Assembly: GCA_038373865.1 (NCBI GenBank)
Contig: JAXGGA010001641.1
Location: forward strand, 81,073 to 145,072
Length of the DNA: 64,000 nucleotides
Direction: 5' to 3'
Source: Uloborus plumipes
Taxonomy: Eukaryota; Arthropoda; Arachnida; Araneae; Uloboridae
Within the stretch, counting starts at the first letter, position 1, and each line of letters begins with the position of its first letter. The notes under the pieces were generated by a model. That model was not told the origin of the DNA. It made no database searches and saw only the letters and a program-made list of their open reading frames with translations. The translations under genes were made by a program, and so were the position numbers. Below, in pieces: positions 1 to 13,073 of this stretch.

Positions 1-797
1 TGTTTGTAGAATGTAAACTTTTAAAATTCGTCCAGTAGCCCATGAACAGTAATAACATGTTAAACGGTTCTCTTTCATTGCAACAGAAATCCTCTGATTG
101 TTTTTTTTTTTTGACTATCGCAGCGTCGTTACAGAATGATCTTTAACAATGGCACATAGAAGACATGAAACTTGCAAATCAAAATTCCATGTGGTGAAGC
201 GAGCGGAGCTTCTCAAGTTGATAAGTTATCTTCTACGTCATTGCCATAGACATTGAGGAACTGGACACAGCAAGTTTGCGGAGTATTACTCACAGAAAGA
301 ACTCTCGTGAACAAGTTCTGTAGAACCAATCTCTGAATTGAAAGCTACTACTGGAGTCAGTAACAAACGCTCTCGGAACCTATCTGCCACAGCAAGTCGG
401 CAGGATCTGAAAAATCTTTGTCACATTACCTAGCATTATTAGTAGGTCTCTTGACAAATTCTGAGAAATTATTCTATACTTTTAGGACCTATGTACTTCA
501 ATAGATTCAAAATAAATAGGTTTTTCAAAATTCCGGACTTTCAAAATACTGTTAGTGAAAAAAAAAAAAAAAAGAAAGGAAAAAAAAAAAAAAAAAACGC
601 CGAACATAGCAAAAACGAACCTTGAATTAAATACAGATACAATTCGAGTTTCTTTATAGCCCTTACAGGAGTTCTATCCGTGAATCCATGGTTACATGGC
701 TTATACATGAATGCACTAATCTAATTCTTTCAATTGGCAAAGGGGATAATTAAACACGGTTTCTTTGCATGACCACACTGGTCACACTGTGTCAATA
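1..797. other. Non-coding AT-rich stretch
   Basis: No open frame or RNA gene is recognisable. A purine-rich tract of two A-runs joined by GAAAGG lies near 559-597. It may be intronic or intergenic. Confidence 0.5.
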
Positions 798-1062
798 CAA
801 TTGAAGGGGAAGTGGATAAAGGTGATATGTGACAATTTTTGAAAAACATACTTTTTACCATGGATGAAGGCGATAAAGTAATAATTTTTTACTTGAAAGC
901 TTTTTCTAGAAATTTAAAAGATTGTCACATATCACCTTTATTCACTTGCCCCTTCAATTGTGTTTGTAAGTTACCACAATTGAGCACACACTAATCTGAA
1001 TTTGTGTAAATCGGCGAAATTCAAATGTTACATATCACCTTTATCCACTTTCCCCTTCAACT
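798..1062. repeat. Hairpin element with an extra arm
   Basis: The segment at 798-835 (AATTGAAGGGGAAGTGGATA and on) recurs inverted at 922-960 with only a few mismatches, giving a ~163-bp foldback with ~38-bp arms. A third copy of the right arm, in the same orientation, lies at about 1027-1062. Both arms carry the phrase GGTGATATGTGACA or its complement. Size and symmetry fit a MITE. No convincing target duplication is visible, and the third arm suggests a duplication or a second truncated copy. Confidence 0.7.
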
Positions 1063-1409
1063 GAAAACCCTGTTTAACAGCGTATTCCAGAAACTTGACA
1101 TTTGCAATAGATGTAACATGACTTGTTAACAATTATTCTTACATAGAACATCCGAAACAGTTATAAATAAAACTCGTAATGTTTCTGTATTTAGTGCAAG
1201 GCTCGTTTTCGCTATATTCGTCGGAGCTTTTTTTTTTATTATTATCATTATTTTTTGCAACTGTTTTTTTTTTCAACCTCAAGGGCGAATTTGGAATGAC
1301 CCCTGCAAAATTTATGTTCGAACTACAAAGCACAGAAGCAGAAGAGCTCCTGGCATATTTTGAGGCACATATGACAGTTAAGAGTGTATTCCTTAAAACA
1401 TAAACAGTA

Positions 1410-1800
1410 CTCAGAATGAAAATGAATGCCCACGCCAGTAAAATCTTGACCTCTCTCACTCAAATCTCGAATTTACAACTAAACTCCACTGAAGCGCAGA
1501 GCGGTATTTTCCTTTCCTGCATCGTTTCCGTCCTTGACATTGGCTCTTCCCGCTCTTCTTCGGCCGTGACCAACGACCAACCCACTCATCTACACACGAG
1601 GAAAGAATAAATTTGGGGAAAAAAAGAGCGAAAGAACCGAACATACAAAAGGAGGAGGGGGAGGGTGAATGATGTCACCGATCCAGTTTCTAGAGCGACT
1701 GTTAACCTATTCGGCACGCGCGACCATCAAACCGACCAAGATGACGGGCTCTGGGGTTAATTCGTGCCCCAAGATGAAAAGATGCGATTGGTGAAAAGGT
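1410..1800. promoter_or_regulatory. Base-balanced island, possible regulatory or conserved patch
   Basis: Compared with its AT-rich surroundings, this stretch is richer in G+C and free of simple repeats. One part (about 1690-1795) is dense in CG dinucleotides (GGCACGCGCGACC, GACGGGCTC). Short frames exist but lack start context or splice signals. It may be a regulatory element, a non-coding exon or a decayed unique sequence; conservation cannot be judged here. Confidence 0.2.
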
Positions 1801-2339
1801 AATGGTGGTTATTTTTTTCCCTTCCCCTAATCGTAGGTCATGAAAACGCTTTGTTTTCTTCCCCTGTGTAAGTTTTGGTTTGACCTTTTTGTGTGATTTA
1901 CTTCGCTTGTGTTTACATATGGTTTGATAGTGTTACAATGAACTTGAAGATGTCTACAGATGTTTACCTCACGGGTTGTAGGGGCCATGGCCGTGAGCGT
2001 TGAGAAATTTCGAGAGCAAATGTGAGTGAAATATTATTTTAATATATCATATGGTTAAATAATTTTCAGGGGTTACACATGAAAGGAAAGCAATTAATAT
2101 TTTTACCAACCAGATGTTGATTCGTTGCTCGGGGGAAGCAAAAGAGGTATTTAGTCGGTCTTTTAGTTTAGTTATTCTTAATTTTGCTTTTTTCAATGTA
2201 GTTATTCCTAGTTTAGTTAATTCAGCCTTTTCGTGTTAGATAGATCACAGTAGACAGTTATTTAAAAAAAAAAAAAAAACTCTAATAGCGTAGTAGCTGA
2301 GTTGGAACCCGTATGTTAAATTTGCCTAGCACATAGGCG

Positions 2340-2640
2340 TTACCTTCGCAGGATGCTCACAAAACGTCATTGTAAAGTCACCAGTTGGTTGTAGCAACTG
2401 ACAAATGTCAACCCTCGGTGAAGTCACAAAGTCACGTTGCAGTGACTTTCTCGGACATAACAAAGTCACCGGCCACAAATAATTTGTTGCAGCGACATCA
2501 CAGTCATATTACGTGAAGCATGTCACATGTGTTGACGGGCGATTCTCATGAGACGTTGCGATTCTGTCACTTTGTGACATGTGACTGTTGCTTCTCGCAA
2601 TGATGTCACCGTAATTTTGAAGGACATATTGTGCTATCAG
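2340..2640. repeat. GTCAC-rich unique-looking patch
   Basis: The pentamer GTCAC or its complement GTGAC occurs about nine times within 300 bp, including a TGTCACTTTGTGACA palindrome. There is no regular period, so it is not a simple satellite. It could be a decayed inverted-repeat element or a cluster of binding sites. No coding frame is seen. Confidence 0.35.
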
Positions 2641-3159
2641 GGATCTCGGTGGCTGATGCTAAAGCTCACTGGTGTATTTTTTACGAAAAAGGAGTTTCTT
2701 GTAACCGTGCGCACAATATTTTAGGAATTTAGTGCGTTAAAAGCGTTGTTTCTACACTTTTTCTCACACGGCTTCACTTTCTATAGAGGAAAGGTGTTTG
2801 GCATTACCACTGAGCTGAACGTTACCAACTTGAGGAGTGTATCTGGGCTAATCTAATCACGAACGGTAGATCGCATTTACCGTTCAAATTGTGATAGATC
2901 TAGCGGAGACCGATCCGTGGATTTCATTTCTATCCGTCTTCGTTAGATCCAAATAGAGATAAATGATCCCTTTTTCTTAAGACAACTTCAGTCGATACAG
3001 AGATTCAAGTTTCATTAAATTTATGTTTTCCCTCTCTTCCTTTATTAACAGTTTATTCTCTTATCCTCCTTTTTTTACTCAAGCAGAAATTTAGGATATA
3101 TTGCATTCAAGTGAGTGATGATGGATTTATTAGTTTTAGTGACCACGTTGCTTTTGTGG

Positions 3160-3332
3160 AACTAAGCTAAGAGCCGAACTATCCATCAAACCAATTGTGA
3201 GGACATCAAAATCTTTGTATTAAAAATGAGAAATGACACATCATAACTAAGCTAAGAGTTAAACTATCCACCAAATCAATTATGAGGACATCAAAAACTT
3301 TGTAATTAAATATGAGAAGTGACACATCATAA
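3160..3332. repeat. Tandem duplication, 85-bp unit
   Basis: Two adjacent copies start with AACTAAGCTAAGAG at 3160 and 3245 and end with ACACATCATAAC. They differ at a handful of positions. No coding signal. Confidence 0.85.
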
Positions 3333-3810
3333 CGCACTTAAAAGCAAAAATGAAAATGGTATAAAGAGCAGTAGTTCTGTGGCTGACAAAGTGAATCTTC
3401 ATTGTTGCGAAACAGCAGCAGAGCTTATTTTTGTTTTAAAATCCTTAAAACTTAACGGCGCTCCTATTTGTTAACCTCAAAACGGGACGTTTGCTCGTTG
3501 TATTTCTTTTTATCACTTTTATTTGCAATTTTAATTACATTACTATGATCAACTTTTTGCAAAATCATTCGAATTTGAAAACTCAAACAATCAACCAATC
3601 TCTAGTTTTATTATTTAAGATTTTCAGTTCCACTTTTGACTACAACTTCTCAACTGGTTGTCTAGAATAGAGTGGGCACAGAAGATGTACCTTTCAGAAC
3701 CTCCCTGTTTCGTTCAAATGTACGAAAAAAGTACTGTAAGCTCTTGCTTTTCCCGGGGAAATTATGGCTTTTTATGATTAGATCACCCCGTTAAAAAAAA
3801 ATCTCCCGTT

Positions 3811-3866
3811 CTACTGGTTTAGTGGTTTGTGCCAAGCACGTCCAAATAGAGGATCGAATCACACGT
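3811..3866 (+). repeat. tRNA-like relic (Pol III A and B box)
   Basis: TGGTTTAGTGG at 3815-3825 fits the Pol III A-box consensus at every position. GGATCGAATCA at 3851-3861 fits the B-box at 10 of 11 positions. The spacing of about 25 nt between boxes is shorter than in a normal tRNA, and no acceptor stem can be drawn. A decayed SINE head or tRNA pseudogene is more likely than a working gene. Confidence 0.35.
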
Positions 3867-6800
3867 TTTTCTGTAAAAGATAATATACTGTTGTCCGCTA
3901 GCAAAAATGTCTCCCAATTCAATTAGAACTCTTATAGCGCATGTATTGTCTGTAGAAAAAAGAGAAAGAAAAACTATATATACGTAGTGTATGAAAGGAA
4001 GGAAAGAACTGAAATGTCCATAGCACCCTTCAACTTGTACGGTTTGTAATAACACTTGAAATACGGAATAAAGAATTATCGTTTGAATTGCAGGGATTCG
4101 GCTTTTCTATCTGTTCTTGTTTCTCTTGATTGAACCAATTTGAACCTTATGAAGTGATACCTATCATTTCACATTGAAACTGCTTAAACTTCCTTAAATA
4201 AATACCATATGAGCTTATTAACACATTTAAATTTTCGAGACACAATAAAACTTTCATTCATTTTTAAAGAACTCGATTTTAAGAAGAATAAAAGAAGTTT
4301 CGAAATATGTAATCGAAGATTTATGAACTTCTTTTTCACTAAATCGTCTACCAACATTGCGAGATAACAAAATATAATTCTATTTTTTTCAAACATTGAT
4401 ATCTTCTTTGAAAGAAAATCCTCCCATTTGTCAATTATAAAGGAATGCAATGCGGCTGCTTTGATAGCTTTATGCAATTTAATTTTGGGCACTTGCCATG
4501 ATTTCCTGGTGTGTTAAGATGCTGAAATTCGTTATCATGTTTCCAGGAAATTTGCCAACACATTCCCCCCTCATGTACCATTATTAAATCCAAGTATGAA
4601 TGGTGTTATTGATAAAAGCAAATGTAATCAACGAACCGTGAATAATAATGGCACAAATGGTACACAGAAAAGTTTTTATGGCGCTCTTTTAAAAATATTT
4701 TAATGGTTTGTAATTGAACATAAGCTTTCAAATTCGCGCTATCAATTTAAGAAATTGGTTGAAGACTCTAAGTATGATTTTCAATGAAGTCGGAAACAAA
4801 ATCTGCTAATTTTAGTTAGTCTCGCTATTAATTAGTTAGTGTTTTTATGCTAGTTATATTAGTCACTAGCTCCTTCAAGAATGAAAATTGATGTACATGT
4901 AATTTCACCATGATAGAAAATTGTGAATTTTTTTGCAGCTATGCGAGAATTTAATGTATCTTTTTAAAAACACAGTAAACTATATTATAGATTCACAAGC
5001 GCACACAAACATACACAGGCACAGAAAAGAAAGAATATAAGAGCTAACCAGTTTAACATTGTGTTTTTTTTTCCTTGAAAAGTTCAAAATGAAACAGCCC
5101 AAATTGCTAAGTATTTTTCATGCAGACATTTTAGTGGGGTATCCCCCAAACCCTAATGTTTGATTCTGATGACATTTGGTGGAGTTTCTTCATAATCCCC
5201 TGTTAAACTATTGTAATCATTTGAGGACTTTTGTTTTTACTAATAATCTCTGTAAATCTGTTTTTCCTGTCGAATTAGCAGCATGGCAGGAATCACTCTC
5301 CGAAGGTGTTTCATTCTTCACACACTTATCCACTTTTCTGCATTTCTCAACGTATAAGGTTTGGGTCAAGCATTATTAATTTTCCTAAATATTTATTTAT
5401 TTAAATTGTAGTTGAATACAATGTATTTCTAATATATGTGCCTCGCGTTACATTGTCGCATGAAAAATTATTTTCTGAACTTATTATCCCAAATTCAATA
5501 CGTGCGGGAAAGTAATACGATTTGCTGGATAAGGTTAGATTTATTTTTACCCTAGTGAACTTAATTCTGGATACTTTTCAAAGACTTCAACATTAATCAT
5601 TGTGTAATGAATTATTAGATTGATTTATTTAACTTAAATCCTTTATTTATAACTTCTCCAATTTGTATGTACTCAATTCATATGAATATTAAATATTTAT
5701 AATTTTAATTATCAAGCAATAGCAAATGTTACCATACCAATAATGTAATATAATTTCACAGTAATGGATCAATATTTTATAATCAATATTAAATCAATTA
5801 ATAAGTCAATGTTTTAGGAGAGAGTCATAACTTTTTTTATCGTAATTCGTTGCCAAAACTATTCATCTAAATAAATCAAAATTCATTCGAAAATGATGAT
5901 TGTTTATAGTTTGCATTGAAAAAAAGATAAATAAAGGTAATGTTCTCATGAAATGAACATAAAAATATTAGCGATGTTATAATTTATTGATTAAAGTGAA
6001 ATTAACAAATCTAATAATTCATTATACAATGTTAAACGACGAAATCTAGAAAAAAATAAAAAGTGTCTAGAAGTAAGTCCACTAGTGTACTATCTTCCAT
6101 AAACAGATTTAAGTAAAAATCGAATTTCTGTCAATTTTCCATTCTAAAGTTATCAGTTGGTACTTCCCGTGTGTTGTGTGTTGCGGAATTGTCACAAGAA
6201 CGAGTGCTGCAAGGGAAAGTATTTTCTTTCTGTAAAAATTGCAGAGGTAAAATTGTTTTGAATTAGCCCCCCCCCCTTCCCTCCACCCCTCATAAAAAAG
6301 GGAAAAAAATCACCATTGCTGTACTTTATTAAAAGTGATTATTTGGAAACAGTTCACTTCGGATTACATTTTGCTGAAGCTTCTAAAAAGTAATTCCCTT
6401 TCTAAAAAAGAAACTCTTTTTATAATAGGGCTCTTAATAAACTCTGTCCCATAACTAGCAAGTGCGTAGCATCGCAATATTCAAGTCTGTTTTAATCAAA
6501 AACAATGAGTTTATCGCTTTCTTAAAATCACGGAGTTTAATGTTTGCCCATGGTGTTTGTTCTTAATGCGTACGTGAGCATTTTACTTATTCATTAAAAC
6601 AAACTTTCTAGGTAATTTTAGGTCAGAAAGCATCAAACTCCGGAGTTAGTATTCGTGTCGCTTATTCCTGTTCGAAACCGAATGTTGACCACGGGGCTCT
6701 TAACCTCGTTTTTTGATCTTTCTTCAACGGTGTTTCGAATTTGTTGCTTTACGACTCTTAATCAAAACGAAATGCTCCTAATTTACGATTCTTCTGCTTC

Positions 6801-6923
6801 TAAGGTCAATCGACCCACGCGTATGTGCAAGTGTTCGAAAACAAATTCTTTACCACTCTTTTCATACAACTTGAGTTAGTTGAAAGTGTTTCTATTTTAA
6901 ATAACTCTTAGGTTAGTTTTGCT
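3867..6923. other. Long AT-rich non-coding stretch
   Basis: The segment from about 5390 to 6170 is extremely AT-rich. A C-run occurs near 6269. The longest frames (about 100 codons near 4184-4492 on the minus strand) are low-complexity and start at weak codons. I see no gene, splice-bounded exon or clear transposon end. Confidence 0.5.
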
Positions 6924-6931
6924 CGCATTCC

Positions 6932-7483
6932 CAGAGCCTGATTACCCAAAAGGCACGGGAAGCTTGAGCTTCCCTAAAAATTTTCAGGGGCCCAAAAATA
7001 ACTGAAAACTTATAATTTAAAATTCTAGTTTCTGCTTTTAAATGTATATCTAAAGGTAATTGTAAGCATTAGAACTGGTTAAATAAAATTTTTTTGGAAA
7101 GTTTTAAAAGTGAAGACACATTTCATGAAACATTAATCCCATCACAAGCTATTTTTAAATGTGAGATTTGACCCAACTTTTTTGCAATTTATTTTTATTA
7201 CGTTTTATTAATTCTGTGAAGTAATAAATCTAATTTAACATCGAATCATGGAATTGTGATGCAATCGTGTATTATGTATGAAAATTCTAAGTATTAGTGG
7301 ATGAAGGGGACTTGAATCTGAATTCTGCTTGGGCAACTCTTAGCAATGATATGTACTCTTATCGAGATTTGTTCTAATATCTCAAGAGATTGTATGGAAA
7401 TATCCCACCCCTTTCGCCTCAAAAAGTGAGGGCCTCAAAATGAGACAGAGCTTCCCCTAACTTCACGGTTTAATCGGGCCCTG
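6932..7483. mobile_element. hAT-type MITE with 8-bp target duplication
   Basis: The left end reads CAGAGCCTGATTA and the right end is the near-complement TAATCGGGCCCTG, 552 bp apart. The octamer CGCATTCC is duplicated perfectly just outside both ends (6924-6931 and 7484-7491). Eight-bp duplications with CAG...CTG ends are the signature of hAT transposition. The interior has no transposase frame, so this is a non-autonomous copy. The inner parts of the arms also pair loosely (AAGCTTGAGCTTCCC against GGGGAAGCTCTG). Confidence 0.85.
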
Positions 7484-7935
7484 CGCATTCCCTTGAGTAT
7501 CTCATCTTTACGCACATACACTAAAGTTGAAAATTTGTGATAAACTCTTTGCTGTAGTTATTGATGTAATTGATTAAGAATTAAATAATTGCAAATATGC
7601 TGTTAAGAATGTGGAATTGAGAGTTGGTCTGTCTATCTCTCTGTTTCTCCTTTCTCATTTCTTGAAGAAATTGCTCTGCTAAGCACAAAGGTTTTTTGTG
7701 GGCTTATTAGCGAAACTGAGCTATTGTCACTACAGGTAGTTGTTTGTAACATCTACAAAATGGTAAATGTTTTATGGTCATCTGTGGAAGGAAAATGTTG
7801 AAAAAAAAGTAAAGAAGGAAAGAAAGAAACTGACACTCCGGTAGTGCTGAGAGAAGTGAAAAGTTGAACAATTGCGTGTGTATTTCTTGCACGTACATGT
7901 ACGTATATACATAATATATGTACACATATACAGAA

Positions 7936-8104
7936 GTGTCGGTAACGGTAACATTACTCAATTGTTTTCCCCATCTCAAAAAATGCCAAACGCGCCGAAA
8001 GAAGTTTTCACTTCAAGGTGTCGGAAACGGTAACAGTGTTGCGAGTTCAATTGTTTTTTTTTTTTTCATTTCAAAAAATGTTCAACCTAAATAAATTTTC
8101 ACTT
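7936..8104. repeat. Tandem duplication, 82-bp unit
   Basis: GTGTCGGTAACGGTAAC at 7936 recurs as GTGTCGGAAACGGTAAC at 8018. Both copies continue with CAATTG, a T-rich tract, CAAAAAATG and a TTTTCACTTCA ending. The GGTAAC phrase is also frequent in the element at 21608-23227, but I cannot show homology beyond that. Confidence 0.75.
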
Positions 8105-11100
8105 CAGAAAATAATTTGAATGTCGTATAAAGTGTAGATTATTTTGAAGAACATACGGTTTCGTCAAGCCATAAGCAATTTATGATTTGAACTCAGTGGC
8201 TGATACCACTTTTCTGCTTAGAATGCCAGTATGAAACTATTCTCTCATGTTTCATTTCTTGATTTGAAGATTTTGTCTTGTTTTGAGCACTTCAGTTAAA
8301 CTGACCATTAGTCTCAGTACAAAAATGTTATCTAAGCTTTCCGATATTGAATGCAGAATTATAGATGATTCTTCGTGCTAAGTCTAGAAGAATTCTTTCG
8401 TGTCCTGATTACTGAATGAGAGAATTTTTCATTGCTGATAACATTCTGGTTAATGGCTTTTTAGCTTGATTGAAATGACAGTAGTTAATGACACTGTAAC
8501 GTCACTCAAATAATCTTTGATGTCACCGACACAGAACAGACCCGCTTGTGAACTGACGGTTTGAAGATCAAGTGATGCCATTTTAAATGGATATATTGAA
8601 AATTGAGGAGTTTAACACCAAGGTTTTTTGCTCATTTGCATGGGTGTGATTTTTAAAGCATATATTTGCACTTTTTTCCTAGAATTTGGAACTTTGGCTT
8701 CTTAATAGTGATGCATTTAGAAGGGAGAAACAATTATGTATCATAACATAAAATATGAAGTTTCTAAAACAATAAGGATTTGTATGTGTTCGAACGGTCA
8801 CTCCCGTAACACGTACAAAACAATATTTTTAAATACATGTGCTTGTGTAGTTTGATTGAGCAGTTTGTTCCCTTTGATTATGTGAAATTTCTTCTGTTAT
8901 TAAAACTTTTTGACACTCAGATAAATTTTAATGGGCGAAACCATCTTTAAGAAGTTTTTTAGATACAGATTAGTTGGTAGATTGACAAATATTTTTTCCT
9001 ACTTTTGATTCGATCACATTAACGCTGTATTTTGAACTGTTCAACTGTGTTCAGTGTTTAGCTCACATGAAAGAAATGAATAAATGTTTATCAAAAAAAT
9101 TGATAGTGTGAAAAACAAAGAAGTTTTTTTTTTAATTTCAACACAATGGTACGTAGTTGGTATTCATCGATTTCTTTGAATAACCGCTGATACACACTTG
9201 CTGAATACTTTAAAATCTTCCCAAAACTCTAGTTCTTACGTTAGTTCGTTTCTTGAGTAATATGTATGATTAGGTTTTTTTTTCAGTTAGTGAGCCAAAA
9301 TTAGCCATACTTCATGTTTTGTTGTTTCTTATCATCTTTAAAGATGTGACATTAGTCAGATCAACTTCTGTAGGTTGTTGACTGTCAAAAAATCTATGAC
9401 TAGTTGGGGATCAGCTGTTAAAACCACCAGTGAAAGTAATATGCATACTTAATATTTGAAGGTTTTTTGAAAAAAATTCTGGTACAGTGTGTTTTGTTAA
9501 ATTTTTTTTGTGAGAATTTTACACTTATCACTAATACCCGAAACCTAAATATACAAATAATACAATATAAAAATCATATATTGTGGTTCACGTTTGGCAC
9601 ATCGAGCTCTAATGGTGATCTGCATATATTGAAATCACTTCTAAAATGTGGCACTAAAAGAAAGTGAACTTCGGTACACTATTTTTACTTTTAAAATGTT
9701 AAAGTTTTACGTAAGTGCTAGGAAAAAATTACAATAAACGTTTTGTTAGTTTCTGACTTCTTTTGGGGAACATCTGCTGCTCACAAAAAAGTTAAAATTG
9801 TAGACATTTCAGGATTACTAAATAAAAGTTTCTGAATTGCAATTCTAGTCATACTCAAAGTGTAAATAAATTCTCGGCTTTGAAGCTTTAAAATTGCGTT
9901 ATGATGAAAAAATAATAATCACAGTCATTACGTTTTCGAGGGTTTTCTGTTCACGAACAAAATCAAAACTTTCAATTTCAAAACTCATTTGTTTGGCTTG
10001 TGAAATAATATTAAAATCTGAATCAGATATTTTCTTCCAATGCTCCCCATTAGATTTTAATATTAATTTTTTTCCTCATTACGGTCAACTATAATTTAAA
10101 GGTAATAATTGCGGTCGATATAATGGACTATAAGAGCCTAAAATATCATCACATCCTTTTGAAAGCCTCATCTTTCGACCGATACGAAATTGGAACTTGG
10201 GAAACATATAATTTTAGAGCGGACATAGCAGCAATTTTACTTGACCTTGAAACTGTATAATTGCTCTCAGCCGTTAAGTTCTGAAAACGGATCTTATACT
10301 TTCTTTTTATTTTCCTCCGAATATCTATTATTAATGACGCGCAAAAGACATGCACCGACATTAATAATCCGAAACATTTGCCAAAATGTTTATTTGCTCA
10401 CCAGAAAACTTTTTCTCCGAATTTCAATGTATTTCAGAACACCCCTTCACAAAAAAGTTTTATTGTTCCTCTTTTCACTGGAATTTACTTAAAAACTAAG
10501 CGAAATGTTTCTTACTGCTTTATTTTCCTAATAAATAAAATTACGTAAATTTCCTACAAGACTAGGGAGGGGATGTGTAATTATGTATCGCAAGAATATG
10601 CAAGTTTGTTATTTTGTCTTACTTCAACTTTTTTCAAAGAAAATAACATGGAAAGCTAAAAATGTTGCATTTTTTTTCTCTTTTTATACATTGTAGGAGA
10701 GGGTACGCATTTTATTATTAAGAACGTATACTCTTTATATGTACATACACACACACATAGCTACACATATAAATATCTACAATCTACGTAAGCAAATAAG
10801 TAAATATGTATATCCATATTTATTGCTCGCGTAAGTCAAGCCTCTGTGTAAGTAACTCCGAATGTAATGCAATTTTGGGAAGAATTAGTTTACTTATAAG
10901 GGAACTGGTCTTGAAAAATCGGAATACACCTGATTTTCAACAGAAATATTTAAGAAAATACAATATAGAATTTAGTAATTGTTGTCGAAAAAAAAAAACT
11001 CCATCTAAAATTAATGTGTAAGCAGCTAAAAGATGGTATTAAACATTTTTTTAAAGTTAATACGATGTATATAAGTTTTAGTATTTGGTTATAGAGACTT

Positions 11101-11799
11101 TTTAGAATCATATTTGAGTTGATTTGAGTCCAATAAAGCTTTTAATATTTCATCATTTCGTAAGATTGCTCAGAAAAGAAGTAGGAGAGTTAGACTGCCC
11201 TCCAGAGGTTTATTACATTTTTTCTTTACTTTTCTTCTTTCTTTCTTTTTTCTAATGATAAATTATAAAGAAGAAGAAGGTAAATGAGTTCATGTAAATA
11301 ATGCTTTCAGCAATTTTTCCAGCATTTTTCAACCAGAGCATCCCTTTCAACACCTTTAATAACCTCCAAATAAAATACTGAGTGATAACCATAGTAGTTA
11401 AAAGCTAAATGATACTAAATAGGGTAAAATTGGGTATATATGGGTATGAGTATGTTTATGTATGTTTTGAACGCAATATTGATTCAATAAAATGGCTAAC
11501 TCAATGAAGGTGGATTTTATCCTGTTTTTGAAGATTGATTCATAAAAGCTGTTGATTTCCTCAGATTCAAATAACCGGCGTAGACTGTATATTCAAAATG
11601 TTTTTGAAAATTTTCAGAAAATCTGCGTTAACAGTCTTTTGTTTACCCTTAAAGACAATAATGTAATAATAAAAAATCCTACGGAAAGAAACAAAAGTAA
11701 AAGATTGGTTTTAGCCAAAGGAACGATAATCATCTTTATTCGGTCCACTCCTTCCCTCGCTGGCGATTGAAAAGTCGAATGAATTATGGTAACCCCGTT
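8105..11799. other. AT-rich non-coding stretch
   Basis: Only short frames are present. There are simple sequence patches (CACACA near 10748; TTCTTTCTTT near 11235). No transposon ends, RNA gene or splice-bounded coding exon is recognised. Confidence 0.45.
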
Positions 11800-11816
11800 T
11801 CGAAATAAGCTCTTCA

Positions 11817-12074
11817 GTGGCAGTTGGCAAAGAAAAACTTCCTGCAAGTCGTGTGCCGAAGCAGAGATTCATTCCTCCACGTGATCCAGGTAGATATGGT
11901 TGTTCCTCTGAGGTTCAGCGCGGATCAAGAGTTTTTCCGCGCTTTCTCTCGCAAAATCTTTGTGTGCCATCTGTTGACGAAGAACCAACAGAAATCATTT
12001 TTTCTTATCTGTGCGTCATCTCGAAGTTCTTTAGATCAATCGAATCGGCAGAAATGAGTTCGAATTCTGTTTGA
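11817..12074 (+). other. GC-richer patch with two overlapping open frames
   Basis: Two plus-strand frames are open together: one over 11817-12074 and one over 11824-12057. The first includes the peptide VPKQRFIPPRDPGRYG and ends in a stop after SSNSV. A possible donor (CCAGGTAGAT) lies near 11887-11896. Base composition is clearly less AT-rich than the flanks. I do not recognise either product. It may be an old coding exon, part of a transposon or a 5' leader. Confidence 0.2.
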
Positions 12075-12079
12075 AAATG

Positions 12080-13073
12080 GAAAGTTTCACGAGAATTTAT
12101 TGTTGTGAAAGTAGAGAATTTGATGAAAAATAGTTCTAGGAATGAAAGTTGTAGTTTTTATTTTTGGAAATTACGAAGGTTAGAACACGTGATGACAGTT
12201 CCATTTGAATCAATTTTTTTCAAGAGGAATCTTACTATACAATTTTAGATATTTGATGAAAAAGACATTCCAATATGACTGACATCTGTTTTACTTATTA
12301 TTTTGATTATCTATGAAGTATGTTATATTCTCTGAAGATATCCATTTTTTAATTTTAGAATCAATATTCTACGAAGGATATAAATGTATTAAAAACTAAA
12401 AACATTATTTTTCTTCCTAACGAGTTGAAACTCTGTGCAGTGTGGAATACCATTTTACCGAAATGTATTCCAAACTAAGACACATTTAGTGCTATTACGT
12501 AACGTGTGGCGTTTATGCACTAAACTTAAACTCAGAGTGAAAATTAATTTGCCGCTCTACAATTCCAGCGATTAATAATTTTTTTTTAAAATAATTTCTG
12601 AGAATTAGTGCGTGAAGCATCTCTATCATACTGTGAGACAGTTTTTCCGGCATCTGCATAGCGAAGAAGGAGAAAACAAAAACCTTTTTCATGCGGTGTT
12701 GACTTTAAAACTGATTTTGAACTTGATGATCAATCACTGGATTCGGTTCAGCAGCGCTATTTGAACGTACTAAAGCTTGTTTTATCTTGGAAGGATTCAT
12801 GAGTCATTATGATTTATTTGGTTGATAAACACCGGGTTTGGTTTTCCTCGCCGTGCCTCGTTGACCAGCAGGTGTAAACTGTCCTGTGGAGTATTTGTTT
12901 CGTTTTGTGTTAGCATATGCCACCATTTGCATTTTTGAAGAAAAATCCTCCACATGTAAGTATTTCGGTTATTTTAATGTCTTTGAACGAATCTTTTTAG
13001 TGAAAAATACTTTTGCTAAAAAGTGATTATTATTTATTTTAATTTTTAACCTTTTATTTTTTACTTTTAAATA
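12080..13073. other. AT-rich non-coding stretch
   Basis: No feature is recognised apart from T/A-rich tracts that lead into the MITE starting at 13074. Confidence 0.45.

Noticed and set aside
2290..2360. tRNA-like A box (TAGCTGAGTTG)
   Set aside because: No B box follows at a suitable distance.
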